In this document: positions 1 through 10,864 of the stretch, piece by piece
Position numbering within the stretch: position 1 is the first letter of the stretch
Layout: every line of letters starts with the position of its first letter
Assembly: GCA_022009855.1 (NCBI GenBank)
Contig: CP091727.1
Span: 3,410,001-3,474,000, forward strand
Direction of reading: 5' to 3'
From: Lentisphaeria bacterium
GTDB lineage: Bacteria > Verrucomicrobiota > Lentisphaeria > Victivallales > Victivallaceae
DNA length: 64,000 nucleotides
Translations under genes and position numbers: made by a program
Notes under the pieces: model-generated
Seen by the model: only the letters and a program-made list of their open reading frames with translations
The model's database searches: none
What the model was told of the DNA's origin: nothing

Positions 1-323
1 GAGATACATCTCCGTGTCAGTCGTCAGTCAAGCGACAATCCAGCATAACGTTCTCAACGGTCGTTTTTATGCGTTGCCGTTTGATTGCCGCCGGAGTCTG
101 ATATGAATACGGCGGCTGCCGGTTCGGAAATCAGAAAAGCCTCTTTTACGGAATCCGTGAACGGATTCCGGGAAAGAGGCGAAAGTGTAAAATAACGTTT
201 ATATCTTCCGGTTGAGTTGAAAGTCTCTATATCTTTGCAGAAAAAAGACATTGCAAAGTCGGTCTTTCTAAAGTTCTCCGGAGATTGATTTCTTAAATAC
301 AAATATCAACAGAGAACACCCAA
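1..323. other. Intergenic region upstream of repeat protein A
   Basis: No convincing gene is seen. A minus-strand open frame across 54-302 has no recognisable motif and runs through a strong hairpin (139-180), so I do not call it. The ribosome binding site ahead of the ATG at 324 is weak (AGAGAACACC). Confidence 0.5.
139..180. terminator. Long imperfect hairpin, possible terminator
   Basis: GCCTCTTT at 139-146 pairs with AAAGAGGC at 173-180. Inside it CGGAATCCGT (149-158) pairs with ACGGATTCCG (161-170), leaving a 2-nt loop and one 2x2 internal mismatch. The T-rich tail lies on the minus-strand side, so it would best end a transcript coming from the right. No minus-strand gene is recognised there, so its role is uncertain. 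Confidence 0.4.
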
Positions 324-3300
324 ATGTTAGTTTATAGTGGACAAATAATCACCAATCGCAACTTTTATATTTCCTCTGGGAAAATCGCAACGTCAACGAC
401 GGTGAATTCCGGCGGTTACATGTATATCTCCAGCGGCGGCAGTGCAACCTCAACGACGGTGAACTCCGGCGGTTCTATGTGGGTCGACTCCGGCGGCAGT
501 GCAACCTCTACGACGGTGAACGCAGGCGGTGATATGTGGGTCTCCTCCGACGGCAGTGCAACCTCAACGACGGTGAACTCCGGCGGTTCTATGTGGGTCG
601 ACTCCGGCGGCAGTGCAACCTCTACGACGGTGAACGCAGGCGGTGATATGTGGGTCTCCTCCGACGGCAGTGCAACCTCTACGACGGTGAACGCAGGCGG
701 CACTATATGGGTCTGCGCCGGCGGAAGTGCGACCTCAACGACGGTGAAAGTTGGCGGCGCAATCAATGGATTTACTTTTTCTGAAGATCAATATCTTGAT
801 TCAGACCTCCATGTTTCAAACGCCTCAGTGAGTCGCGAGGCAGCCCTATACGCAGGACAAACTGCGACCTCAACGATGGTGAACTCCGGCGGTTCTATGA
901 CGGTCGACTTTGGCGGCAGTGCGACCTCTACGACGGTGAACGCAGGCGGTGATATGACGGTCCGCAGCGGCAGTGCGACCTCAACGATGGTGAACTCCGG
1001 CGGTTATATGACGGTCGACGGCGGCAGTGCGACCTCAACGACGGTGAACGCAGGCGGTGATATGTGGGTCTCCTCCGACGGCAGTGCGACCTCAACGATG
1101 GTGAACTCCGGCGGTTCTATGTCGGTCAACTTTGGCGGCAGTGCAACCTCTACGACGGTGAACGCAGGCGGCACTATATGGGTCTGCGCCGGCGGAAGTG
1201 CGACCTCAACGACGGTGAAAGTTGGCGGAGCAATCAATGGATTTACTTTTTCTGAAGATCAATATCTTGATTCAGACCTCCATGTTTCAAACGCCTCAGT
1301 GAGTCGCGGGGCAGCCCTATACGCAGGACAAACTGCGACCTCAACGATGGTGAACTCCGGCGGTTATATGACGGTCGACGGCGGCAGTGCGACCTCAACG
1401 ATGGTGAACTCCGGCGGTTATATGACGGTCTACGGCGGCAGTGCGACCTCAACGATGGTGAACTCCGGCGGTTCTATGTCGGTCAACTTTGGCGGCAGTG
1501 CAACCTCTACGACGGTGAACGCAGGCGGCACTATATGGGTCTGCGCCGGCGGAAGTGCGACCTCAACGACGGTGAAAGTTGGCGGAGCAATCAATGGATT
1601 TCACTTTTTCTGAAGATCAATATCTTGATTCAGACCTCCATGTTTCAAACGCCTCAGTGAGTCGCGAGGCAGCCCTATACGCAGGACAAACTGCGACCTC
1701 AACGATGGTGAACTCCGGCGGTTATATGACGGTCTACGGCGGCAGTGCGACCTCAACGATGGTGAACTCCGGCGGTTATATGACGGTCTACGGCGGCAGT
1801 GCGACCTCAACGATGGTGAACTCCGGCGGTTATATGAAGGTTTCCTCCGGTGGCAGTGCAACAGCAACGACGGTGAACGCAGGCGGTTATATGCGGGTCT
1901 CCTCAGGCGGCAGTGCAACCTCTACGACGGTGAACGCAGGCGGTTCTATGGGGAGTCTATGGCGGCGGCACCTCAACGACGGTGAACTCCGGCGGTCATA
2001 TGTGGGTCGACTCCGACGGCAGTACAACCTCAACGACGGTGAACTACAGCGGTTATATGAGGGTCTCCAACGGCGGCAGTGCGACCTCAACGACGGTGAA
2101 CTCCGGCGGTTATATGAGGGTCTCCTCCGGCGGCAGTGCGACCTCAACGACGGTGAACTCCGGCGGTGATATGTGGGTCTCCTCCGACGGCAGTGCAACC
2201 TCAACGACGGTGAACGCAGGCGGCACTATATGGGTCTACTCCGACAGCAGTGCGACCTCAACGACGGTGAAAGTTGGCGGTGCAATCAATGGATTTACTA
2301 TTTCTGAAGATCGGTATCTTGATTCAGACCTCCATGTTTCAAACGCCTCTGTGAGTTGCGGGGCAGTCCTATACGCAGGACAAACTGCAACCTCAACGAC
2401 GGTGAACTCCGGCGGTGCTATGAGGGTCTCCTCCGGCGGCAGTGCGACCTCAACGACGGTGAACGCAGGCGGCACTATATGGGTCTCCTCCGGCGGCAGT
2501 GCAACCTCAACGACGGTGAACGCAGGCGGCACTATATGGGTCTACTCCGACAGCAGTGCGACCTCAACAACGGTGAAAGTTGGCGGTGCAATCAATGGAT
2601 TTACTATTTCTGAAGATCAGTATTATTATTCAGACTTCCATGTTTCAAACGCCTATGTAAATGGGAATGCTTACCTATACAGCGACCAAACCGCAACCTC
2701 AACGACGGTGAACTCCGGCGGCCACATATATGTTTCTTCCGGTGGTGGTACAACATCAACGACAGTGAACTCCGGCGGTTCCATGACGGTCTCTGGCGGC
2801 GGCAGTACAACCTCAACGACGGTGAACGCTGGCGGTTATATGACGGTCTCCGGTACTCTGCACGTCTTCAGCACTCTTGCAATCTCAACGACGGTAAACT
2901 CCGGCGGTCATATGTGGGTCGGGAACTACGGCAGTGCGACATCAACAACGGTGAACACAGGCGGTATAATCAATGGATTTACTGTTTTAGAAGATCAGTA
3001 TTATGATTCAGAGCTCCATGTTTCAAACGCCTATGTGAATGGTGGGGCTGCTCTATACTACGGACAAACTGCAACATCAACAACGGTGAATTCCGGAGGT
3101 TTTATGCGGGTCGACGACGGCAGTACAACCTCAACGACGGTGAACTTTGGCGGTAATATGGCGGTCTACGAGTACGGGAGTGCAACGTCAACGACGGTGA
3201 ATTCCGGCGGCTGCATGTATGTTTCTTCCGGCGGCTGCGTAAATAACATCCAAATAGCCAAGGGGGGGAAAGTCGTTTTATATGAGGGTAGCCGTCTTGA

Positions 3301-4627
3301 CTTCCGGATCGCCGACCAGTCATCTGCTGCAGATGTTCTAGTCAATGATTGGAGTCTGATTGTTGATAAGGGAGCTTCTTATACCATTACTGTAGACAAG
3401 AACCAATGGAACGGAGTTTATCAACTGGCAGGTGGGTGGGCGAACTTCAACATCAACAAAGATATCACCATCTGGGCTGAGGGTGGGGGGTGGATTGGAA
3501 CATTTATCGGCGGGTGGGGCGTAATCACCTCCGGCGATTACACCTATACCTTAGGCAAGACGGAAAATGGCACGTTGACCTTGACCGTGCAAGGCGGTCA
3601 GGAACCACCCGAAGTTCCGCTGGAGAATCCTGTGATTGCCGGCGGCAATGCCATTCAGATTATGGCAGACGGGACGGTGAAGATTCATAGTGCCGGAGGC
3701 GTCACTTCTCCCGGCAGAATCGATCCAAACGCCTGGACGCTGCTGGATTCGGGGGACTTCAACCGCGACGGGAAAGACGGTCTGCTCTGGCTGGAGAAAG
3801 CCACCGGAAACGTCTATATGCAGGACGATCTGTCCAGCATGGCGGAAGTCACCAATAAGAGCAAGCTGCTGGGAGTTGCGGGCGGCGGCTATGAAGTTCA
3901 GGCCGCCGGCGATTTCTTCGGAACCGGTTTCGACGGGGCTTTGCTGCTCGGCCCGGCATTCGGAAATGAATCGCTGAATTACGGTCTGGCAACCTGGAGT
4001 CGTGAGCAGGACGGTTCAACCACTCCCGGCTGGCTTGGAGCATTGGTCAATACGTGGGAAGAATCCGGGCCCCTCAACTCCCTCAAGGGAGACTTTCAGA
4101 ACCTGACCGGCGATGAGCGCAACAAGGTCATCAACGCCAATAACTACCGGTACGAACTCGTCGGCGTCGGTGATTTCAACGGCGACGGCAAGGATGACGT
4201 CATGCTGCGCAATACCATGCCGGATACCGTTGACGGCGAAACCATCACCGGCGCCGGTGATGTGTTCGTTTTCCTGACCGACACGCGGGAGAATGTGATC
4301 GAAGGCTACCGTCCGGCGGAGGGAATCGTCTACACCGGCTGTGCCACCGACGGCTGGGACGTGGTCGGTTTCGGCGATTTCAACGGCGACGGAATCGACG
4401 ACGTCGTCATATCGGACGGCACCGATCTCGCCGGATGGCAGGTCTCGAACGGCCAGCGCACAGAGGATCTGTGGTTCGGTTCGCTGACCGACGGGTGGAA
4501 GTTCGCCGGTGTCGGGGATTTCGACGCCGACGGAACCGACGATATCCTGCTCGCCGATCCCGACAACAATCTGGCCGCATGGAAAGTAAAGGACGGTCAG
4601 GCGGCCGGAATCATCACTTTGGCTTGA
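324..4627 (+). CDS. Giant AIDA-type strand-loop-strand repeat protein A with FG-GAP-like C-terminus (two frameshifts)
   Basis: Probable exported surface protein and glycosylation target. Repaired length is about 1433 residues. From the start it consists of 19-residue modules of the type GSATSTTVNSGGYMTVSSG, rich in Ser/Thr, matching the autotransporter passenger strand-loop-strand repeat family that is O-heptosylated in AIDA-I and TibA. The modules are broken by a recurring spacer containing INGFTFSEDQY. Around 3240-3600 comes a unique beta-rich segment, then five FG-GAP-like repeats with Ca-binding-type loops (DFNRDGKD, DFNGDGKDD, DFNGDGIDD, DFDADGTDD) up to 4627. No signal peptide or beta-barrel is seen. 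The frame is broken by an extra base near 1602 (TTTCAC where sister copies read TTTAC) and one near 1956; the total length is in frame once both are removed. A heptosyltransferase gene follows after 28 bp. Secretion route unknown. Confidence 0.85.
390..3240 (+). repeat. Tandem 57-bp coding repeats of protein A
   Basis: Each unit encodes one 19-residue strand-loop-strand module. Core words such as CAACGACGGTGAACTCC recur dozens of times with little change even at third codon positions, which implies recent unequal crossing-over or gene conversion. Comparable arrays fill 6750-8110 (B), 13040-13600 (C) and 15900-17160 (D). Confidence 0.9.
751..1719 (+). repeat. Three near-identical long repeats inside protein A
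   Basis: A block of about 140 bp encoding the INGFTFSEDQYLDSDLHV spacer and the following module is present almost unchanged at about 751-893, 1226-1368 and 1583-1719. The third copy carries the extra base that breaks the frame. Further diverged copies follow at about 2278 and 2585. Confidence 0.8.
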
Positions 4628-5950
4628 AAATTCAGATCATAGAAGGATTTCACTCATGAACAATGACAATTTTACGATCACTTCCGCCTCCAATAAAGAC
4701 CTGGTAATCGGGGTGGGAACTCCCGGAGCGCCTGCCGGAAACAACGCCGTGCAGCCGGCGGCGGCTTCCGCTCCGGAGCCGCCGAAACAGCCGAGCATTT
4801 ACGGCGAGGTTCCGCAGATTCCGACTCTGGATGCCGTGGAGGGGATCAGGTTTGATTTCAACGACGGAATCAGAATCCTGTTTCCGCATAACGGCAAGGG
4901 AGTATCATGTCACGTTCACGGACATCGATACCGGAATCATCCTGTTCAGCAACGATACGGTTCCCGGCGCTTATGTGACCAGCATCAAGAAATTCTTCAT
5001 CCGTTTCCGGCTGATCATCCACGAGAAAGGCGGCAAAGAACCGATCTTCACTCATGATTACGATGCGACCGGCAAGGAAGTGATGATTCAACTTCCGGTC
5101 GGGACGATCGGCGATTCGATCGGCTGGTTCAGCTATGTGGAACGTTTCCAGAAAAAGCACCACTGCAAAATAATCTGCGTGATGACTCCGTGGATCGCCG
5201 ACGTGGTGCGTGACCAGTATCCCGATATTACGTTCATCAAGCCGGAGGAAACGAAAAACTACAAGCCTTATGCCTGTTATTACATGGGATTGTTTTTCCG
5301 GGGCGACGTGGATCATCAGCCGATTGATTTCCGTTACATCGGCCTGCACCGGACGGCGGGATATATCCTCGGCGTCGATCCGGCGGACGAACCGCCGCGC
5401 TTCAACCTCTCCGCTCCACGCCGAATCAAAGAGAAATATGTGTGCATCGCAGCCCAGAGTTCCAGCCAGGCGAAATACTGGAACAATCCATTCGGCTGGT
5501 ACGACGTAATCAAGTTCCTGAAGGAGAACGGCTACCGTGTGATCTGCATCGACAAGGAGCGGGTGCACGGCGCCGGACTTGTCTGGAATCACATGCCGTG
5601 GGGCGTCGAAGACGAAACCGGCGACAAACCATTGCAGGAACGCATCGATCTCATCAAGGATGCGGATTTCTTCATCGGACTTTCAAGCGGCTTGAGCTGG
5701 CTGGCCTGGGGATGCAAGGTGCCGGTGGTGATGATCTCCGGCTTTACGCATCCGACCAATGAATTTGCGACGCCGTACCGGGTCATCAACTACCATACCT
5801 GCCATAGCTGCTGGAACGACATGCGGCTGGACTTCGACCACTTCGATTTTCTCTGGTGTCCGCGCCACAAGGGGACGGATCGGCATTTTGAATGTACCCG
5901 GCTGATTTCTGCTGAACAGGTGATTACGACTATCAAGAAAATACCGGCGT
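3700..5950 (+). repeat. Duplicated block, copy 1 (FG-GAP tail plus heptosyltransferase)
   Basis: The end of gene A, the short spacer (AAAATTCAGATCATAGAAGG) and almost all of the heptosyltransferase gene match 9950-12190 base for base over long stretches, including non-coding DNA. The copies separate just before the stop codons of the transferase genes (QKHAGNP against RSKE). This is a segmental duplication of a passenger-tail plus transferase cassette. Confidence 0.85.
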
Positions 5951-6003
5951 TTCAAAAACACGCAGGAAATCCGGACGCGCTCCAGACACCGGCAGAGGCC
6001 TAA
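4656..6003 (+). CDS. Autotransporter O-heptosyltransferase-like protein (Aah/TibC family), copy 1, one frameshift
   Basis: Predicted cytoplasmic glycosyltransferase that adds heptose to Ser/Thr of strand-loop-strand repeats. It is almost identical to the intact copy at 10893, which shows the family features: a Pro-rich N-terminus, a GDSIGWFSYVERF motif with the presumed catalytic Asp, a GT9-like C-terminal half (FFIGLSSGLSWLAW) and four cysteines in the order C-x2-C-x15-C-x11-C near the end. TibC-type enzymes are known to bind iron through such a cysteine finger. One extra G near 4899 (AAGGGAG; copy 2 has AAGGAG) splits the frame. The C-terminus is longer than copy 2 (QKHAGNPDALQTPAEA). It lies 28 bp after repeat gene A, probably in the same transcript. 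Confidence 0.85.
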
Positions 6004-6062
6004 CCGGCGGAGCGAGCAATCAGGCAATGGCAAGGAAACATGCAGAACCGCAGGGGCTGAAA

Positions 6063-6680
6063 ATGAGTTGTAAAGAACACATTGCAGAAAAGTGTTGCCG
6101 TCAGAACCGGGAAAAGGCGGACTGTTCCGCCTTGACGGATGTCATCCGCCTTTACCGGAAAGAGTGTTGCAGCGTTCTGGAAGATGAACTTGGCAAATTC
6201 AAAAAGGTTTATGAAACAAAGGGGCTGGAAGAACTGATTCGCGCTGCCGCCAGCGGAAAAGATCCGAAAACCGGCCGGAAGATGCCTCACCAGCGCCGTT
6301 CCCCTGCCGATGCCGTATTGCAGCAGTGGGTGGAGGTGCTTCACCGCTCAACGGCGGAAATCGACCGGTGCCGTTCTTTCGAACAGCTTCATGGACTGCT
6401 TGAAAAGAAGCGCTTGAAAGGTGTTGGACCATTGACCTGTTATGATACGGCGCAACGTATCGGGTATGCACTCGGATTTCCGCCGAAAGAATGCGTCTAC
6501 TTACATGCCGGAGCACAGCTTCCCGGCGAGAAAAAGGAGATTGATGGACATGTGGCGACAAGTGAGTTGGCGAAAGAACTCACAGAAGCGTTTCCCGCAT
6601 ATCATATTGAAAACCTGTTGTGTATCTATAAGAACGAACTCGCTTCCATCGGATCGCTTCGGAAAAATCAACAACGATAA
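6063..6680 (+). CDS. Unknown protein with a possible helix-hairpin-helix-like segment
   Basis: About 205 residues, intact. I prefer the ATG at 6063, which has AGGGG six bases upstream, over the in-frame ATG at 6027. The protein is charged and cysteine-containing. A central segment (RLKGVGPLTCYDTAQRIGYA) resembles a helix-hairpin-helix turn (GVGP) of the kind that contacts DNA backbones, but no enzyme family is recognised. It sits between heptosyltransferase copy 1 and repeat gene B, with only 14 bp to the latter, so it is probably cotranscribed with the repeat-protein system. There is no signal peptide or membrane segment. Confidence 0.6.
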   Translation: MSCKEHIAEKCCRQNREKADCSALTDVIRLYRKECCSVLEDELGKFKKVYETKGLEELIRAAASGKDPKTGRKMPHQRRSPADAVLQQWVEVLHRSTAEIDRCRSFEQLHGLLEKKRLKGVGPLTCYDTAQRIGYALGFPPKECVYLHAGAQLPGEKKEIDGHVATSELAKELTEAFPAYHIENLLCIYKNELASIGSLRKNQQR

Positions 6681-6694
6681 CGGAGAATTCGAAT

Positions 6695-9600
6695 ATGACA
6701 ATTCACAGTGGAATGATAGTCAGTAATTACTGGCAGGTTAGCAGCGGAGATATCGCAACCTCAACGACGGTGAACTCCCGCGGTTATATGGAGGTCTTCT
6801 CCGGCGGCGTTGCCACCTCAACGACGGTGAACTCCGGCGGTAAGATGAGGGTCTCTTCCGGCGGCAGAGCAACGTCAACGACGGTGAACTCCGGCGGTGA
6901 TATGACGGTCTTCTCCGGCGGCGTTGCCACATCAACGACGGTGAACGCAGACGGTTATATGGAGGTCATCTACGGCAGTGCCACCTCAACGATGGTGAAT
7001 TCCGGCGGTGGTATGACGGTGACCGAGTGGAGCGATGCCACATCAACGACGGTGAACGCAGGCGGCAACATGTACATCACCGGTACAGGCAGTGCCACCT
7101 CAACGATGGTGAATTCCGGCGGTTATATAACGGTAAACAGTTGGGGCAGAGCTACATCAACGACGGTGAACTCCGGCGGCAGTATGTACATCACCGGTAG
7201 TAGAGGCAGTGCGATATTAACGATGGTGAACTCCGGCGGCAGCATATATGTTGATAACAAAGGCTGCGCATTCTCAACAACGGTGAACTCCGGCGGTCAC
7301 ATGTACATTTCCAATGGAGGCAGTGCGATGTCAACAATGGTGAAGCCAGGTGGAGTCCTGTACGTTGATAGCGGCGGCAGTGCCAATATCATCGATCCCT
7401 GGTCTGCGGGGAATATAGTCTCCGCAGACGGAGCAACGGTCACTTATCAGGAAGTGGAGGCTGGTGTATATTGGGGGAATAGTGTTTCCGGTACAATCGG
7501 TTGGGAGAACATCGCAGAAAACACCATTATCTCCAGCGGAATCAGCATGCTGGTTTACAGTGGTGGCAGCGCGGTCTCAACAATGGTGAACTTTAGCGGC
7601 TATATGCACATCTCCAGTGGAGGCAGTGTAATGTCAACGATGGTGAACTCCGGCGGTGATATGACGGTCTTCTACGGCGGCTATGCGACGTCAACGACGA
7701 TGAACTCCGGCGGTGATATGACGATCTCCTCCGGTGGCAGTGCAACGTCAACGACGGTGAACTCTGGCGGTACAATCAATGGATTTTCTTTTTCAGAAGA
7801 TCGGTATTTGGATTCTGGACTGCATGTTTCAAACGCCTATGTAAATGGTGGGGCCTACCTATACAACGGACAAACCGCAACGTCAACGACGGTGAACTCC
7901 GGCGGTTATATGACGGTCTCCTCCGGCGGTTGTGCAACCTCAACGCTGGTGAACTCCAGCGGCTATATGGCGGTCTCGTCCGGCGGCAGTGCAACGTCAA
8001 CGACTGTGAATTCCGGCGGTTCTATATTGGTCTACGGCGTTGCAGGCTCAACGACTGTGAATTCCGGCGGTTCTATGATGGTCTACAGAGATGCTAAGGC
8101 GACTTCAATCCTGGTGAACAATGGCGGAGTTTTGTATGTCAGCAGCGGTGGTACGGCCAGTATCGCTTTTGCTCCCTGGTCCGCGGGAAATGTGATTTCC
8201 GATTTCGGAGCGACGGTTACTTATCTGGAGCGGGAAGCCGGCGTGTATTGGGGAAACAATGTTTCCGGAACAATCGGCAGGGGAGACATCGCGGAAAACG
8301 TCATCATCTCCAGCGGGGTCAGCATGTTGGTTTACAACGACGGCAGTGCGACATCGACGACACTGAACAACGGCGGGGAAATAACGATTTACGGAAACGC
8401 TCATGCAGTTTCAACTATGGTGAACAATGGCGGAGTTTTGTATGTCAGCAGCGGCGGTACGGCCAGTATCGCTTTTAACCCCTGGTCCGCGGGGAATGTG
8501 GTTTCCGATTCCGGAGCGACGGTTACTTATCTGGACCGGGAAGCCGGCGTGTACTGGGGAACAATGCTTCCGGAACAATCGGTTGGGGAGACATCGCGGA
8601 AAACGTCATCATCTCCAGCGGGGTCAGCATGTTGGTTTACGACGGCGGCACTGCGAACAATACGACGGTGAATGGCCACGGGACCATGTCTGTTTTCAGC
8701 GGCGGCAGTGCGTCGGGGCTTCTGCTTGAGTCCAACGGTTCTCTCCAGCTTCATAACGCGCTCGCGGAGAATGTGACGATTTCCCGGGGCGGCTCCGCTT
8801 ATATTTCCGGCGGAACGATCCGCAATCTGGCGCTGCTTTCGCGCGGATCGGCTTCGGTTTCCAATGTTATTATTTCCGAGCGGACGTATATTCCAGCGGG
8901 CGGCTGAACTGCCGTTCTTATCAGGAAGGACGAATGGTGATTTCGGGGCGATCATACGTTCGGACGGTCAGATCACCATGTCCAGCGGCACTTCCATTTC
9001 CGGCGCCATCGTCAGCAAGGCCGGAACGCTGAATCTTGAAAATGGCGGCTCCGCCTATCAGACCGCCCTCGACGAAGAAGGAAAGTTCACCATGCTGGGC
9101 GTAGCGCATCATACTGTCCTGAATGGCGGCAGCATGTACGTTGGCGACAGCGCCTATCGCGATTACGACGGAACCGGCGGTATGCCGACCAGCAACGTGT
9201 ATACCGAAGATATTCATGCCTCCGTCAATATCCTGAACAGCAGCTGGCTGCATATTTATTCCGGCGGCACGGCCACCAGCAACACGATTTCCTCGAACAG
9301 CTGGGCGCATGTGTACTGGGGCGGCACGGCCACCAGCAACGTCATTAACTCCAGCGGTTATCTGACCGTGCAGGACAGCGGCACGGCGGATACGACCCTC
9401 CTGCACTCCGGCGGCTATATGCGGCTCTATGCGGGGGCGATTCTGAAAGGCGAAACCAATGTCGGCGGAAAGGTCACAGTGACAAGAGCCGGAACCTCGG
9501 CAACGGAGGATGTCATTCGCGCCTATGGAGCCAAAATCAATTTCCTTGTTTCCGAACGGACGGCTTCCGACGAGAGCATCGTCACCGATCTCGGCATGAT

Positions 9601-10864
9601 CATGGGGGCAACCTACTTTGTAACGGTTTCCGCCGTACAGCAAAGCGGTACGTACCGCCTTGCAGATGGCGCGAAGGATTTCACCGGCAGCATCACGGTA
9701 ATGAACACCACCGGGAAAGCGCTGGGGGCACTTACCGTAAACGGAACCTTAAGCGCCGGAAATTATCAATACACGCTGAATAAGTCGGAGGGAACGCTTT
9801 CACTGACTGTGGAAAGGACGGGAGCTCCGATTGAATCGCCGCTCAAAACGCAAACCGGCCGATTCTCCTCCTCCTCCGGTGCCGTACAACTTCTCGACAC
9901 CGGAAAAGTCATATTGCATACTTCGGCTGCCATGCGTGAGATCGGCTCCATCAACCCCTCCGCCTGGACGCTGCTGGATTCAGGGGACTTCAACCGCGAC
10001 GGAAAAGACGGTCTGCTCTGGCTGGAGAGAGCCACCGGAAACGTCTATATGCAGGACGACCTGTCCAACATGGCGGAAGTCACCAATAAGAGCAACTGTC
10101 TGGGGACTGCGGGCGGCGGCTATGAAGTCCGGGCCGCCGGCGATTTCTTCGGAACCGGTTTCGACGGTGCTTTGCTGCTCAGTCCGGCATTTGGCGATTC
10201 GACGGTATCGCTGAATTACGGTCTGGCGACCTGGTCCCGTGAACAGGATGGTTCAACCACTCCCGGCTGGCTTGGCGCATTGGTCAATACCTGGGAAGAA
10301 TCCGGGGCTCTCAACTCCCTCAAGGGAGATTTTCAGAACCTGACCGGCGATGAGCGCAACAAGGTCATCAACGCCAATAACTACCGGTATGAACTCGTCG
10401 GCGTCGGGGATTTCAACGGTGACGGAATCGATGACGTCATGCTCCGGAACACCATGCCCGGCACAGTCAACGGCGAAACCATCACCGGCGCCGGCGATGT
10501 GTTCGTCTTTCTGACTGACACCCGGGAGAATGTGATCGCCGGAAACCGTCCGGCGGAGGGGATCGTCTACACCGGCTGTGCCACCGACGGCTGGAACGTG
10601 GTCGGGTTCGGGGATTTCAACGGCGACGGAATCGACGACGTCGTGATATCGAACGGCACCGATCTCGCCGGATGGCAGATCTCGAACGGCCAGCGCACGG
10701 GGGATCTGTGGTTCGGTTCGCTGACCGACGGGTGGAAATTCGCCGGTGTCGGGGATTTCGACGCCGACGGAACCGACGACATCCTGCTCGCCGATCCCGA
10801 CAACAATCTGGCCGCATGGAAAGTAAAGGACGGTCAGGCGGCCGGAATCATCACTTTGGCTTGA
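6695..10864 (+). CDS. Giant strand-loop-strand repeat protein B with FG-GAP-like C-terminus (two frameshifts)
   Basis: About 1389 residues when repaired. The N-terminal two thirds are 19-residue TSTTVNSGG-type modules. They are interrupted by one FSEDRYLDSGLHVSN spacer and by three copies of a different spacer ending in GVYWGNxVSGTIG. The segment before the FG-GAP domain (about 9400-9830) is unlike that of A, C and D, while the FG-GAP tail from about 9950 is nearly identical to theirs. The frame drops one base near 8561 (GGGGAACAATG against GGGGAAACAATG in the earlier spacer) and regains one between about 8890 and 8930. No signal peptide or barrel is seen. Likely a surface fibre or adhesin modified by the adjacent transferases. 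Confidence 0.85.

Noticed and set aside
54..302. 82-codon minus-strand open frame at the left edge
   Set aside because: It runs through a strong hairpin and has no recognisable domain; support is too weak.
416..766. Minus-strand open frames of the type PPxFTVVEVALP across the repeat genes
   Set aside because: They are the reverse reading of the repeat DNA; periodicity keeps them open. The same applies to 1004-1237 and 2236-2532.
390..3240. Regular short repeats that could suggest a CRISPR array
   Set aside because: The repeats are in-frame coding units of 57 bp without unique spacers of constant length; they encode strand-loop-strand modules.
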